NCBI GenBank assembly: GCA_964450865.1 | Contig: CAYVHB010000005.1 | Coordinates: 57,901 to 121,900, forward strand | Direction of reading: 5' to 3' | Source: CAYVHB01 sp964450865 | Lineage (GTDB): Bacteria; Bacillota; Clostridia; Saccharofermentanales; UBA5734 | DNA length: 64,000 nucleotides | Part shown: positions 49,179-58,270 of the stretch, one piece after another | How the letters are laid out: each line of letters begins with the position of its first letter | Position numbering within the stretch: position 1 is the first letter of the stretch | Position numbers and translations under genes: made by a program | Notes under the pieces: model-generated | Told to the model about the DNA's origin: nothing | Database searches by the model: none | The model's input: only the letters and a program-made list of their open reading frames with translations

Positions 49179-52100
49179 TTACGGCCGGGGCAGGCGTTCG
49201 ACTGACAGATTGACGGACTGGCCATTGATGTCCCACAGTTTGCTGTTGGGTCCTTCACCGCTCAGGATGCGCTCGGCAAGCACCTCGTCGGCAATAAAAT
49301 CAGCATTGCGGGCAAAGACGCCGGCGAGGTTTTCATTGCCACTGTGGCGGACAATGATGCGGTCGGAAACGTCAAAGCCGCTTTCCTTGCGCATGGTCTG
49401 GATCTTGCTGACCAGCTCGCGGACAAAGCCTTCCTCAATCAGCTCGAGGCTCAGGCGGGTATCCAGGGCTACAGTAAAATCGCGGTCACTTTCGGTCGAG
49501 AGGCCTTCGGGCTGGACCGTCTCGATCAGCAGGTCTTCTTCACGGAGGTGGACCTCGCTGCCGTCAATATTTAGAACCAGTGTACCGGTCGCCTTGAGGT
49601 GGGCCATCGTCTCCTGGCCGGGCAATTCAGCCAGCACCTTGCTGACGTGCGGGACCAGCTTGCCGAGCCGTTTGCCCAGGGTCTTGAGCTGTGGCTTGAA
49701 GCGATAGTCCAGCAGGGCGGATTTGTCGGTGACGTACTCGAGCTTTTTGACATTGAGCTCGTCAGCCACCAGGGCGCTGTAGTCAGGCGGCAGGATCTGC
49801 GGCGCCACCACCAGCATGCGGGCCAGCGGCTGGCGGTTCTTGATCGCGGCATTATTGCGGGCGGCCCGGCCCATCACGACCAGGTGCAGCACATCAGCCA
49901 TCGTCTTTTCCAGCTGATGATCAACCAGGGCCTTGTCTGCGACGGGGAAGTCACAGAAATGGACACTTTCCGGGGCCTGCGGATCAACCGTGCGCACCAG
50001 GTTCTGGTACATGGCTTCGGCCATGAAAGGCACATAGGGGGCGCTGAGGCGGGTCATGGTCTCGAGGACCGTGTACAGCGTCATGTAGGCGTTGATCTTG
50101 TCAAGATTCATGTCCGGCTGCCAGAAACGCTCGCGGCTGCGCCGGACATACCAGTTGGACAGATCATCGGTAAACTGGGCGATCGCCCGGCCGGAGGTCG
50201 TCAGGTCATAACGGGCCAGCTGGTCGTCCACCGTCTGGATCAGGGTATTGAGGCGGCTGAGAATCCAGCGGTCCATGGCCCCGAGCCGGGCCGGGTCGAG
50301 GGTGTAATGGGCCGGATTGAATTCATCAATGCGGGCATAAAGGATAAAGAAGGCGTAGGTATTCCACAGTGTACCCATGAACTTGCGCTGGGCTTCACTG
50401 ACGGCATCCTCAAAGAAGCGCGATGGCAGCCAGGGTGCACTGTTGGTGTAAAAATACCAGCGGACGGCGTCGGCGCCCTGTTTCTCGAGGACCAGCCAGG
50501 GATCGACGACATTGCCCTTGTGCTTGGACATCTTCTGGCCGGCCTTGTCCTGGACCAGACCCAGCACGATGACATTGCGATAGGGGGACTGGTCAAACAG
50601 TACCGTACTGATAGCCATCAGGGTGTAGAACCAGCCGCGGGTCTGGTCGAGGGCCTCGGAAATGAAGTCAGCCGGGAAGTTTTTATCGAACTGCTCTTTG
50701 TTCTCGAAGGGGTAATGCCATTGGGCAAATGGCATCGAACCGGAGTCAAACCAGCAGTCGATGACCTCGCTGACCCGGGTCATCTGGCCGCCACACTGGC
50801 TGCAGCGGATATGGACCTGGTCGATGTAAGGCTTGTGCAGCTCGATCTCGGCCGGGCAGTCATCTGACAGCTCGCGCAGTTCGGCAATGCTGCCAACCAG
50901 GTGACGGTGGCCGCAGCTGCACTCCCAGATCGGCAGCGGCGTACCCCAGTAGCGCTCACGCGAAATGCCCCAGTCGATGACATTTTCCAGGAAATTGCCG
51001 AAGCGGCCTTCACCGATCGCCGGCGGGATCCAGTTGACCGTCGCGTTATTGGCCAGCAGGCGGTCCCGCACAGCCGTCATCCTGACAAACCACGAATTGC
51101 GGGCGTAGTAAATCAGGGGCGTATCACAGCGCCAGCAGAACGGATAGCTGTGCTCATATGGCATCTTGCGCACCAGTTTGCCATCCTGGGCCAGCTTCCT
51201 GATGATCCCGGCATCGGCATCTTTACAGAACTGGCCGGCAAAATCGGTGACGTCTGCAGGCATCGTGCCATCTTCCCGGACCAGCTGGACAAATGGCAGG
51301 TCGTAGGCGCGGCCGACGCGGGCGTCGTCTTCACCGAAAGCCGGGGCAATATGAACAATGCCGGTACCGTCGCTCAGCGTGACATAGTCATCCATCGTGA
51401 CATAGAAGGCCTTTTTGCCGGAACGGGCGACCGTCTTGCCGGCATAAGGCAGCAGCGGCTCATAGGCCTTGCCGACCAGCTCACGGCCGGGCATGCGGGC
51501 CAGGATCGTGTGGTCCTCGCCAAGCAGCCCTGGCACCAGCACGCCGGCCATGTAATAACGCACTTCCCGGTCGGTACCGTCGAGATCCCTGGCTACACTG
51601 ACCAGCACATATTCTTCATCCGGATTGACACAGAGGGCAACGTTCGACGGCAGGGTCCACGGCGTGGTGGTCCAGGCCGCCAGCCAGGTATCAGCTTCAT
51701 CACGGACCTTGAAACGGACAAAGACGGAGGTGTCCTTGACGTCGTGATAGCCCTGGGCGACCTCATGGCTGGACAGGGCGGTCCCGCAGCGCGGGCAATA
51801 GGGCACGATCTTGTGGCCCTTGTAAAGCAGGCCCTTGTCCCAGATCGTGCGCAGGGCCCACCATTCGGACTCGATGTAGTTATTATCGTAGGTGATATAG
51901 GGATCATCCATATCGGCCCAGAAGCCAACCCGGTCCGACATCTGTTCCCATTCCTGCTTGTATTTCCAGACGCTGTGCTTGCACTGCTGAATGAACGGCT
52001 CGATGCCATAGGCCTCGATCTGCGGCTTGCCATTGATGCCGAGCGCCTTTTCGACCTCAAGCTCGACGGGCAGGCCATGGGTATCCCAGCCGGCCTTGCG

Positions 52101-52340
52101 CAGGACGTGATAGCCTTTCATCGTCTTGTAACGCGGCACGATATCCTTGATGACCCGGGTCAGGATATGGCCGATATGCGGCTTGCCATTGGCGGTCGGC
52201 GGACCATCATAGAATGTAAATTCCGGGCCGTCAGCCCGCAACTCCATGGAACGCTGGAAAATCCGGTTCTCCTGCCAGAAATTCAGCACTTCCTTTTCGC
52301 GATCAACAAAACTCATGTCAGTCGAAACTTTGTTATACAT
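49179..52340 (-). CDS. ileS: isoleucyl-tRNA synthetase, type 2 (eukaryote-like)
   Basis: A 1,053-residue class I synthetase. HIGH motif PPTANGKPHIGH and KMSKS-like GQKMSKHKGN are intact; the editing domain is between them. The start (MSFVDREKEVLNFWQ, FYDGPPTANG), the length over 1,030 residues and the C-terminus without the usual zinc finger point to the IleS2 class, which is related to eukaryotic enzymes and to mupirocin-resistant MupA. GAGGAG lies eight bases before the ATG. Expression is controlled by the T-box leader at 52390-52799. Confidence 0.96.
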   Translation of the reverse strand: MYNKVSTDMSFVDREKEVLNFWQENRIFQRSMELRADGPEFTFYDGPPTANGKPHIGHILTRVIKDIVPRYKTMKGYHVLRKAGWDTHGLPVELEVEKALGINGKPQIEAYGIEPFIQQCKHSVWKYKQEWEQMSDRVGFWADMDDPYITYDNNYIESEWWALRTIWDKGLLYKGHKIVPYCPRCGTALSSHEVAQGYHDVKDTSVFVRFKVRDEADTWLAAWTTTPWTLPSNVALCVNPDEEYVLVSVARDLDGTDREVRYYMAGVLVPGLLGEDHTILARMPGRELVGKAYEPLLPYAGKTVARSGKKAFYVTMDDYVTLSDGTGIVHIAPAFGEDDARVGRAYDLPFVQLVREDGTMPADVTDFAGQFCKDADAGIIRKLAQDGKLVRKMPYEHSYPFCWRCDTPLIYYARNSWFVRMTAVRDRLLANNATVNWIPPAIGEGRFGNFLENVIDWGISRERYWGTPLPIWECSCGHRHLVGSIAELRELSDDCPAEIELHKPYIDQVHIRCSQCGGQMTRVSEVIDCWFDSGSMPFAQWHYPFENKEQFDKNFPADFISEALDQTRGWFYTLMAISTVLFDQSPYRNVIVLGLVQDKAGQKMSKHKGNVVDPWLVLEKQGADAVRWYFYTNSAPWLPSRFFEDAVSEAQRKFMGTLWNTYAFFILYARIDEFNPAHYTLDPARLGAMDRWILSRLNTLIQTVDDQLARYDLTTSGRAIAQFTDDLSNWYVRRSRERFWQPDMNLDKINAYMTLYTVLETMTRLSAPYVPFMAEAMYQNLVRTVDPQAPESVHFCDFPVADKALVDHQLEKTMADVLHLVVMGRAARNNAAIKNRQPLARMLVVAPQILPPDYSALVADELNVKKLEYVTDKSALLDYRFKPQLKTLGKRLGKLVPHVSKVLAELPGQETMAHLKATGTLVLNIDGSEVHLREEDLLIETVQPEGLSTESDRDFTVALDTRLSLELIEEGFVRELVSKIQTMRKESGFDVSDRIIVRHSGNENLAGVFARNADFIADEVLAERILSGEGPNSKLWDINGQSVNLSVERLPRP

Positions 52341-52389
52341 GCACCTGGCTCCTCTTTCGGAAAATCAATACAATAAGCGAAACATTGAC

Positions 52390-52799
52390 AAAAGGGCGCC
52401 CCGGCGACGGGGCGCCCTGGTTCGACCATGGCGCGATACCACCCATACACAATTGACTGTATGCCTTCCTGCCGGTCCATCGCGGACCAGGCAAGCCGAA
52501 AACCAGTCAATGATCTCGTTGTCCGTTAACGGGGACAGCACGCCTGCTGGCGTGTGTGGCCGGCCCTCCCTACTGCCCCGGCCTCAGCAGACTGGCAGTC
52601 AGCCAGCCAGACATCAGTTGGTGAACATCAGTCAGTCAGGCAGACCGGCAGGCCGGGGGTTCGTCAGGCAGCTCGCGGATGATTTTCAGCGCGGTTTCGG
52701 GCCTGCGGCTTGCACTGTCCCGCATTCGCTGGGGGACCTTACCTCGGCGCCTACTCTTCCGGTCGAAGCTGTTGATCCTGATTCAATTAAATTCGCCTC
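52390..52799 (-). promoter_or_regulatory. T-box leader of ileS (riboswitch)
   Basis: A roughly 410-nt leader with the hallmark T-box sequence GGGTGGTATCGCG (52432-52444), which pairs with the NCCA end of uncharged tRNA. It is followed by a strong terminator (9-bp GC stem, 52394-52402 with 52409-52417, then four T). The 5' half has AGTAGGCGCCGAGGT and further stem I material, with ATC (Ile) triplets in AAAATCATCCGCG as a specifier candidate. Uncharged tRNA-Ile would favour the antiterminator and raise ileS expression. Confidence 0.92.
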
Positions 52800-52829
52800 A
52801 TTATAGTATCGGTACTTCAAGCTTGTCAA
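52800..52829 (-). promoter_or_regulatory. ileS promoter
   Basis: Minus strand TTGACA (52824-52829), 18-bp spacer, TATAAT (52800-52805), both perfect. It lies directly upstream of the T-box leader and 38 bp past the fprA stop. Confidence 0.88.
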
Positions 52830-52866
52830 GCAAGGCGGCCTGGACCATCCGGACGTTGCCGATTGA

Positions 52867-54054
52867 TCAGGCGCGGGCGATGGTCTTGCCCAGCTCGATG
52901 GCCTGGGCTTTCCCGGTTTCATCGGGATTCCAGTTGACACGCAGCCCGTCATTGATCAGGGTGAAACCGGCTTCCTTGAGCATGCCGTTGAGCAGCTTGG
53001 TGCCCTCACCGCTCCAGCCATAGCAGCCAAAGGCTGCCGCCTTTTTCTGGGTATATTTCATCTCCATGGCATAATGCAGGAAGCCAGCCACGGAGCTGAG
53101 AATATTATTGCCGATGGTCGGTGAACCGATTACGACAGTCTTGGCTTTGAACATCTCGACAATCAGGTCGTTCTTCTCGGTCCGGGAAATGTTGTAAAGC
53201 TTGACCTTGACTTGCGGATCGGCCAGCAAGATGCCCTCGGCGATCTTCTCCGCCAGGGTGCGGGTGCCCAGCCACATCGTGTCATAGGCAATGACGATCT
53301 GATTTTCCTGGTATTCCCCGGACCACTCGGCATATTTCCTGACAATCTGCAGGGGATCGTCCCGCCAGATGATGCCATGGCTGGTTGCAATGATCTCGAT
53401 CGGCAGATTCAGGGCGTTGATCTCGTCGAGCTTTTTGCGCAGGAATGAGCGATACGGACTGACGATATTGGCAAAATACTTCAGGGCTTCATGATACAGC
53501 TCAAAGTTGTCGACCTTGTCGTTGAACAGGTCTTCAGACGCATAGTGCTGGCCAAAAGCGTCATTGCTGAACAGGATATTGTCGCCGGTCATGAAGGTGG
53601 CCATGCTGTCCGGCCAGTGCAGCATCCGCATCTCAACAAAGATCAGCTGCTTGCCGTTGCCGATATCCAGCGTGTCACCGGATTTGACGACTTTAAAATT
53701 CCAGTCCTTGTGATACTGGCCCTTGAGCGACTTGACGGCATTGGCCGTACAGTAGATCGGCGTATCCGGGATCAGGGCCATCAGGGTCGGTAACGAACCG
53801 CTGTGATCGACTTCGCCGTGATTGCAGACGATCGCGTCAATTTTCTTCAGATCAATCTCGCTGGCCAGGTTCTCGACGAATTCGTCGGCATAAGGCATCC
53901 AGACCGTGTCGACGAGGATGGTTTTCTCCTCCTCGATCAGGTAGGAATTGTAAGATGAGCCGCGGCTGGTCGAATAATCATCACCATGGAACTTGCGCAG
54001 CTCCCAGTCAATCTTGCCAACCCAGCTGACATTGTTTTTAATCAGTTTACGCAT
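52867..54054 (-). CDS. FprA-type flavodiiron protein
   Basis: A 395-residue A-type flavoprotein that reduces O2 and/or NO to water or N2O in anaerobes. The beta-lactamase-like domain carries the diiron ligands H79, E81, D83 and H84 (NHGEVDHSG), the His of MLHWPD, the Asp of FSNDAFGQH and the His of SHGIIWR. A C-terminal flavodoxin domain binds FMN (IAYDTMWLGTRTLAEKI). The start is ATG 54052-54054 with GTGAGG six bases upstream; an extension to 54117 is unlikely. A 10-bp inverted repeat lies in its upstream region, a candidate operator. Confidence 0.95.
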   Translation of the reverse strand: MRKLIKNNVSWVGKIDWELRKFHGDDYSTSRGSSYNSYLIEEEKTILVDTVWMPYADEFVENLASEIDLKKIDAIVCNHGEVDHSGSLPTLMALIPDTPIYCTANAVKSLKGQYHKDWNFKVVKSGDTLDIGNGKQLIFVEMRMLHWPDSMATFMTGDNILFSNDAFGQHYASEDLFNDKVDNFELYHEALKYFANIVSPYRSFLRKKLDEINALNLPIEIIATSHGIIWRDDPLQIVRKYAEWSGEYQENQIVIAYDTMWLGTRTLAEKIAEGILLADPQVKVKLYNISRTEKNDLIVEMFKAKTVVIGSPTIGNNILSSVAGFLHYAMEMKYTQKKAAAFGCYGWSGEGTKLLNGMLKEAGFTLINDGLRVNWNPDETGKAQAIELGKTIARA

Positions 54055-54135
54055 GATCTGCCTCACTTTCCAGCCTGAAACCAGCCTGGGTTCCAGGTTC
54101 TGCCAATAATGGACCATTAGTTATTCACACCAATT

Positions 54136-54174
54136 GTATCATTCCTTTTCCGTCCTTGGCATCAGGAATGATAC
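54136..54174. promoter_or_regulatory. perfect 10-bp inverted repeat upstream of fprA
   Basis: GTATCATTCC (54136-54145) and GGAATGATAC (54165-54174) are exact reverse complements 19 bp apart, about 82 bp before fprA. The left arm overlaps a possible minus-strand -10 (TACAAT, 54133-54138). It could be an operator with two half-sites or a hairpin. The rest of the 375-bp interval 54055-54429 holds only the plus-strand promoter at 54338. Confidence 0.6.
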
Positions 54175-54337
54175 AAAAGAGTCAGAATTTTTTCACTTTT
54201 TTGCCAGCCGCCGCTGATGGTCGCTGCCGTTAGCCGTTGCCGGCCTGGGCACGAGGCCGCCTGCAGCCTTCTTGTACCAGTTTGGCCGCGAGACCGGCTG
54301 ACACCTGCCTGGGCCTGTCTGGCCGCCATGAACGCCG

Positions 54338-54366
54338 TTGCCAGTTCGGTGGCAAAACAGTATGAT
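54338..54366 (+). promoter_or_regulatory. promoter of the metallophosphoesterase gene
   Basis: TTGCCA (54338-54343), 17-bp spacer, TATGAT (54361-54366), each 5/6 to consensus, 64 bp before the ATG. Confidence 0.7.
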
Positions 54367-54429
54367 GAAAGACGGGCCGCGGCAGTCCCAGACTTCATAC
54401 CATATTCCGAATTCCGAAAGGACTTTTAC

Positions 54430-55464
54430 ATGCCTCATTTACAGTTGACGCGAATCCGATCAGCAGCTATTCTCCGTTTGAACCAGCCGGTCCAGCCCGG
54501 CCTCCAGGCCTGCAGGCTGCACCGCAGGCCGACCCGGTCTGGTTTGCGTTCAAGCCGGCCCGGCCTCCATGCCTACAAGCTGCACCGCCTGCAGGTCCAG
54601 ACCGGAAACCGTCCACCCCGGCGGCGCTGGCTGCGCCGGCTGGGCATCCTGTTGCTGGCTTTGCTGTTCCTGGCACTCCTGGCTGCCGGCTGGGCTTTCG
54701 GAGTCGAACCGGGCCTGCTGACAGTCACGCGATATGATATTTATGACCCGGATCTGCCAGCAAGCTGGGATGGCCGGGTAATTGCCTATTTCTCCGATGT
54801 GCATGCCGGCGCCGCCTTTGATGCAGGTCGACTGGAACGGGCCGTCCGCGCCATGATGGCTGCCAGTCCGGACCTGATCCTGTTTGGCGGCGACCTGGTC
54901 GACAGCGAGACCCCGCTGGATGAACCGGACTTTACCGCCGCCATGATCAGCATACTCGACCAGCTGGCAGCACCGCTGGGGAAATTTGCCGTAGTCGGTA
55001 ATCACGACACACGCTTGCGCGACGAGCTGGCCCTGGCAAAAAAGATGCTGCGGGAAAGCGGCTTCAGCGTGCTGGTCAATCAGTCGGTTACACTCGACGG
55101 CATCTGGCTGGGTGGGCTCGATGACAGCTATTTCGGCCAGCCGGACGTCGCCGGCACATTCAAACGGGCAGCCGGCCTGCCCTATCGCCTGCTGCTGATG
55201 CACGAGCCGGACTATATGCAAGATTTTCCGGACGCCAGGGTCAACCTGATTTTATCCGGACATTCCCATAACGGCCAGGTCACCCTGCTGGGCTTGCCAA
55301 TATTCAAGAATTACCAGGGGACTGTTTTCCCATATGGTTACTACGCACCGGGTCCGGCCGGACGCCAGCTGATTGTCTCCCGCGGCCTGGGCACAGTCCA
55401 GGTCCATGCCCGGCTGTTTGCCCCGCCTGAGGTTGTCCTGATCACCCTGCACCACGCCAGCTGA
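54430..55464 (+). CDS. membrane-anchored metallophosphoesterase
   Basis: A 344-residue protein of the calcineurin-like family (YkuE/YaeI type). One transmembrane helix (LGILLLALLFLALLAAGWAFG, about residues 73-93) anchors an external catalytic domain with FSDVHAG, FGGDLVDSE, VVGNHDTR and SGHSHNGQ, the four metal-binding blocks. Substrates in the family include phospholipid-type pyrophosphates. The 70-residue cytosolic N-terminus is Arg-rich and contains an internal duplication (QPGLQACRLHR, RPGLHAYKLHR). The ATG has AAAGGA eight bases upstream. Confidence 0.92.
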   Translation: MPHLQLTRIRSAAILRLNQPVQPGLQACRLHRRPTRSGLRSSRPGLHAYKLHRLQVQTGNRPPRRRWLRRLGILLLALLFLALLAAGWAFGVEPGLLTVTRYDIYDPDLPASWDGRVIAYFSDVHAGAAFDAGRLERAVRAMMAASPDLILFGGDLVDSETPLDEPDFTAAMISILDQLAAPLGKFAVVGNHDTRLRDELALAKKMLRESGFSVLVNQSVTLDGIWLGGLDDSYFGQPDVAGTFKRAAGLPYRLLLMHEPDYMQDFPDARVNLILSGHSHNGQVTLLGLPIFKNYQGTVFPYGYYAPGPAGRQLIVSRGLGTVQVHARLFAPPEVVLITLHHAS

Positions 55465-55545
55465 CCAGCCAGCGTCTGGCAGGCTGCCATTGAAAGCAAA
55501 TTTCCACGAGAAAAGCGCCACATGCCGCAAACATATGCCGGCTGG

Positions 55546-57075
55546 TTATTCAGCTGGATAATCCGGCCTGAAAAGGGCCAATTTGCGTTCCACCAGTTCA
55601 TCGACGCGCGTGATGTAATTGGCAATATCCTTGGCATTCGGTGCGCGCCGGACATTGCGGCCCTGCACAGCCTTGCTCATCGCACCGCTGCCCAGCCCGA
55701 TCACGCTGACCTGGTCGCTCATCATGCCGACATTGTACAGGCAGGCCTGACCGGGCCTCGCATAGCCCACATTTTCCAGACCACCGGCCACATCTTTCTG
55801 CCGGTAAAGATAGTAGGGGGCAAAGCCAGCCGCCGTCAGCGCCTGCTGCGCGCCGGCTACCATGCCACCCAGCATGGCATCAGGCCGGTGAATCGGCGGA
55901 GCTGCCAGCTCATCCTCGCGCGCGGCCTGGCTCAGATGTGAACTGCGTTTCAGGGCCAATGTATGAACAGTCACGCTTTCCGGAGCCAAAGCCAGAACCT
56001 GGTGCAGCGAATCAGCAAAATCAGCCGCTGACTCACCCGGCAAACCGGCAATCAGGTCCATATTAATATGACGAAAACCGGCAGTGCGGGCCATCGCAAA
56101 GGCAGACAGGGTCTGGGCTGTCGTATGCCGGCGGCCGATTCGCTGCAAGGTCCGGTCATGCATCGTTTGCGGATTGATACAGATGCGGGTGGCGCCAAAC
56201 CCGCGGATCAGCTCCAGTTTGGCGGGTGTGACCGTATCAGGCCGGCCGGCTTCCACCGTGACTTCAGCCCGCGGCGCAAGCGGGATGATGCTTTGCAGGC
56301 CAGCCAGCAGGCGGCTGAACTGATCATCCGTTAAGCTGGTGGGCGTGCCACCACCCATGTAAAGGGCTGCAACCGGCTGCTGCAGATGGGCAAAAACCAG
56401 GCGGGCTTCCCGCAGCACGGCATCCACATAAGGCTCCAGCTGCCGGGCCCGCAGATGGGCGTCCTGGGCGATAAAACTGCAATAAGCGCAGCGGCTGGGA
56501 CAAAAAGGGATCCCGACATAAACCAGGACACTGTCCGCCGCCACGCTGGCCATCAGCTGCTGCTCAGCCAGGGCAGTCCGCAAAGCCAGGTCCGCTTTCT
56601 CCGGCTGCACCCGCCATTCGCTGCCCAAAATCGCCCGGGCCGCAGCGGGATGCCCGGCCTCGTCCGGTACGGAACGGGCGGTCTGTTGCCACACCTCCCA
56701 CGCAATCTGGGTCGGACGAACCCCTGTCAGGGAACCCCAGGGAAATGAAATACCGGTAGCCTGCTCCAAAACACAATAAAGCTGGCGCTTGAGCTCGCGG
56801 CGCAATTGCGCTGCGGGGCCCTCACGGCTGACAATCAGCGCAGCCGGGCCTGCTGGCGGTCCGAACCACAGACTGGTCTGCACGACAAAAACATCGGCCG
56901 CACTGACCCCGGCCGCACTGACCGCAGGTGCCATGACCGCGCTTTCAATCTGCCATGAATCATGACCAACCACCAGCGTCCGGTCATCGGTCTGCTGCGG
57001 TGGCCCGAAAAAAAGGCGCAATACGTCATGCAGAACAAAAGCTGCCTGATGGCCGACCAGATGAACGACCGGCAT
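55546..57075 (-). CDS. hemZ: HemZ-family radical SAM protein (coproporphyrinogen dehydrogenase-like)
   Basis: A 509-residue radical-SAM enzyme. A HemZ-type N-terminal region (GSLTGVRPTQIAWEV) precedes the SAM core with C192, C196 and C199 (FCPSRCAYCSF), LYMGGGTPTSL and NMDLIAGLPGE. HemZ is placed with oxygen-independent coproporphyrinogen oxidases, but its activity is not firmly established and no other haem gene is in this window. The ATG lies one base from the DUF3810 stop, so the genes are coupled. Confidence 0.9.
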   Translation of the reverse strand: MPVVHLVGHQAAFVLHDVLRLFFGPPQQTDDRTLVVGHDSWQIESAVMAPAVSAAGVSAADVFVVQTSLWFGPPAGPAALIVSREGPAAQLRRELKRQLYCVLEQATGISFPWGSLTGVRPTQIAWEVWQQTARSVPDEAGHPAAARAILGSEWRVQPEKADLALRTALAEQQLMASVAADSVLVYVGIPFCPSRCAYCSFIAQDAHLRARQLEPYVDAVLREARLVFAHLQQPVAALYMGGGTPTSLTDDQFSRLLAGLQSIIPLAPRAEVTVEAGRPDTVTPAKLELIRGFGATRICINPQTMHDRTLQRIGRRHTTAQTLSAFAMARTAGFRHINMDLIAGLPGESAADFADSLHQVLALAPESVTVHTLALKRSSHLSQAAREDELAAPPIHRPDAMLGGMVAGAQQALTAAGFAPYYLYRQKDVAGGLENVGYARPGQACLYNVGMMSDQVSVIGLGSGAMSKAVQGRNVRRAPNAKDIANYITRVDELVERKLALFRPDYPAE

Positions 57076-57076
57076 A

Positions 57077-58270
57077 TCAGGTCCCTGCCGGCGTCAATCG
57101 GCCAGCTGCTTTTTCAACCTGATACCAGGCCAGGACCAGATCGATCATCCGGCCATAACTGCGCACCCCATCGGTCTGCAGGTTAGCCTGCAGATAGGCA
57201 TTGTTCAGCTGATTGCTGGTCTCCTGAACAGGGCCGGCAAACTGCTGCCAATAAACCTGCCCGGCTCTCAGGTCGCGCCAGATGGCCGGCGATGCCGCCT
57301 GCATCACCTGGTCATAGGCATCCCGGTCATATGAATACAAGGCATTCGTCAGGTGAATCGCGGCATTGATCAGAACCGAATACTGGAAGTCCGGGTCCGG
57401 ATTAACCAGGCCGGTGAGAAAGGAAACAAAGCCGGCTTCATCCTCACGGGCAAAACCACGCGTATGGGCGATCTCGTGACCGATTGTATCAGGAATGGCA
57501 TAGTCCGGCTGGTCGATATTGACATTGGCCTCAGCCAGAATCGGGAAATAGACACCGGTAATGCCGGTAAATGACCAGTAATGGGACAACCATACACCCT
57601 TGGGACGGATACGGGTCCCAGCCAGCCGCGGCCAGTCCCGGACAGCCAGGTCATAGCCTGCATTCGCTTCTGCCAGGACACCCCTGACACCTTGCCGCAA
57701 GACAAAGACCCCGTCCGCATCCTCCAGGCAGCTGGTTCGTGTTACGGCAGCCTGGCTGAGCAGCCAGCGCGCCGTCTCAGCCAGATCTGCAGCCGGCCGT
57801 TCCATGACCGGCAGGTCAAAGCTGACTGCCACCGGCAGACGGGCATAATTAAAACCATGCAGCAGCATAAACAGCCAGTAAACCACGGTCACCAGCCAGG
57901 CAAACCCGCGCAAACCGCGACCCAGGCGCTGCCAGCGGTGTGGCTGGCGTACCAGCTGGACCAGCCAGACGACGACGGCCAGGATCATCAAAGGTCCACC
58001 GGCGATCAGGGTTATTTCAGCCAAAGAAACGGGAACCAGGCTGTTCAGCCAGATCAGCGGCGCAGCCAGGACCCGGAAGATACGCAGGGTGTAATGCGTC
58101 TCAACCCAGGCCGGAACCTGCGCCAGGCCGCGCTGAGCCAGCCAGGCCAGCACCAGCAGTGGCAGCCAGAGCAACCCAGCCAGCCAGGCCTGCCAGGTCC
58201 ATCGCACTTGCCGGCCTGGCTGGACCGGCCGGTGATTCTGGCTGTCAGCCACCCGCTTGCCAGGTCTCAT
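57077..58270 (-). CDS. DUF3810-type membrane metallopeptidase-like protein
   Basis: A 397-residue protein with three N-terminal transmembrane helices (about residues 28-48, 82-106 and 122-142) and a large soluble domain carrying HEIAHTRGFAREDEAGF, an HExxH zinc motif with a distal glutamate as in gluzincins. This matches the DUF3810 family of clostridial proteins, whose function is not known; protease activity is inferred from the motif. It overlaps the gph-like gene by 4 bp and is followed directly by hemZ. Confidence 0.85.
   Translation of the reverse strand: MRPGKRVADSQNHRPVQPGRQVRWTWQAWLAGLLWLPLLVLAWLAQRGLAQVPAWVETHYTLRIFRVLAAPLIWLNSLVPVSLAEITLIAGGPLMILAVVVWLVQLVRQPHRWQRLGRGLRGFAWLVTVVYWLFMLLHGFNYARLPVAVSFDLPVMERPAADLAETARWLLSQAAVTRTSCLEDADGVFVLRQGVRGVLAEANAGYDLAVRDWPRLAGTRIRPKGVWLSHYWSFTGITGVYFPILAEANVNIDQPDYAIPDTIGHEIAHTRGFAREDEAGFVSFLTGLVNPDPDFQYSVLINAAIHLTNALYSYDRDAYDQVMQAASPAIWRDLRAGQVYWQQFAGPVQETSNQLNNAYLQANLQTDGVRSYGRMIDLVLAWYQVEKAAGRLTPAGT

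Noticed and set aside
50901..52376. A 491-codon plus-strand frame opposite ileS, with similar ones opposite priA (14492-15859) and the acyl-CoA ligase fusion (61059-62240).
   Set aside because: Same reason: antisense shadow of a strongly conserved gene, without SD or recognisable domain.
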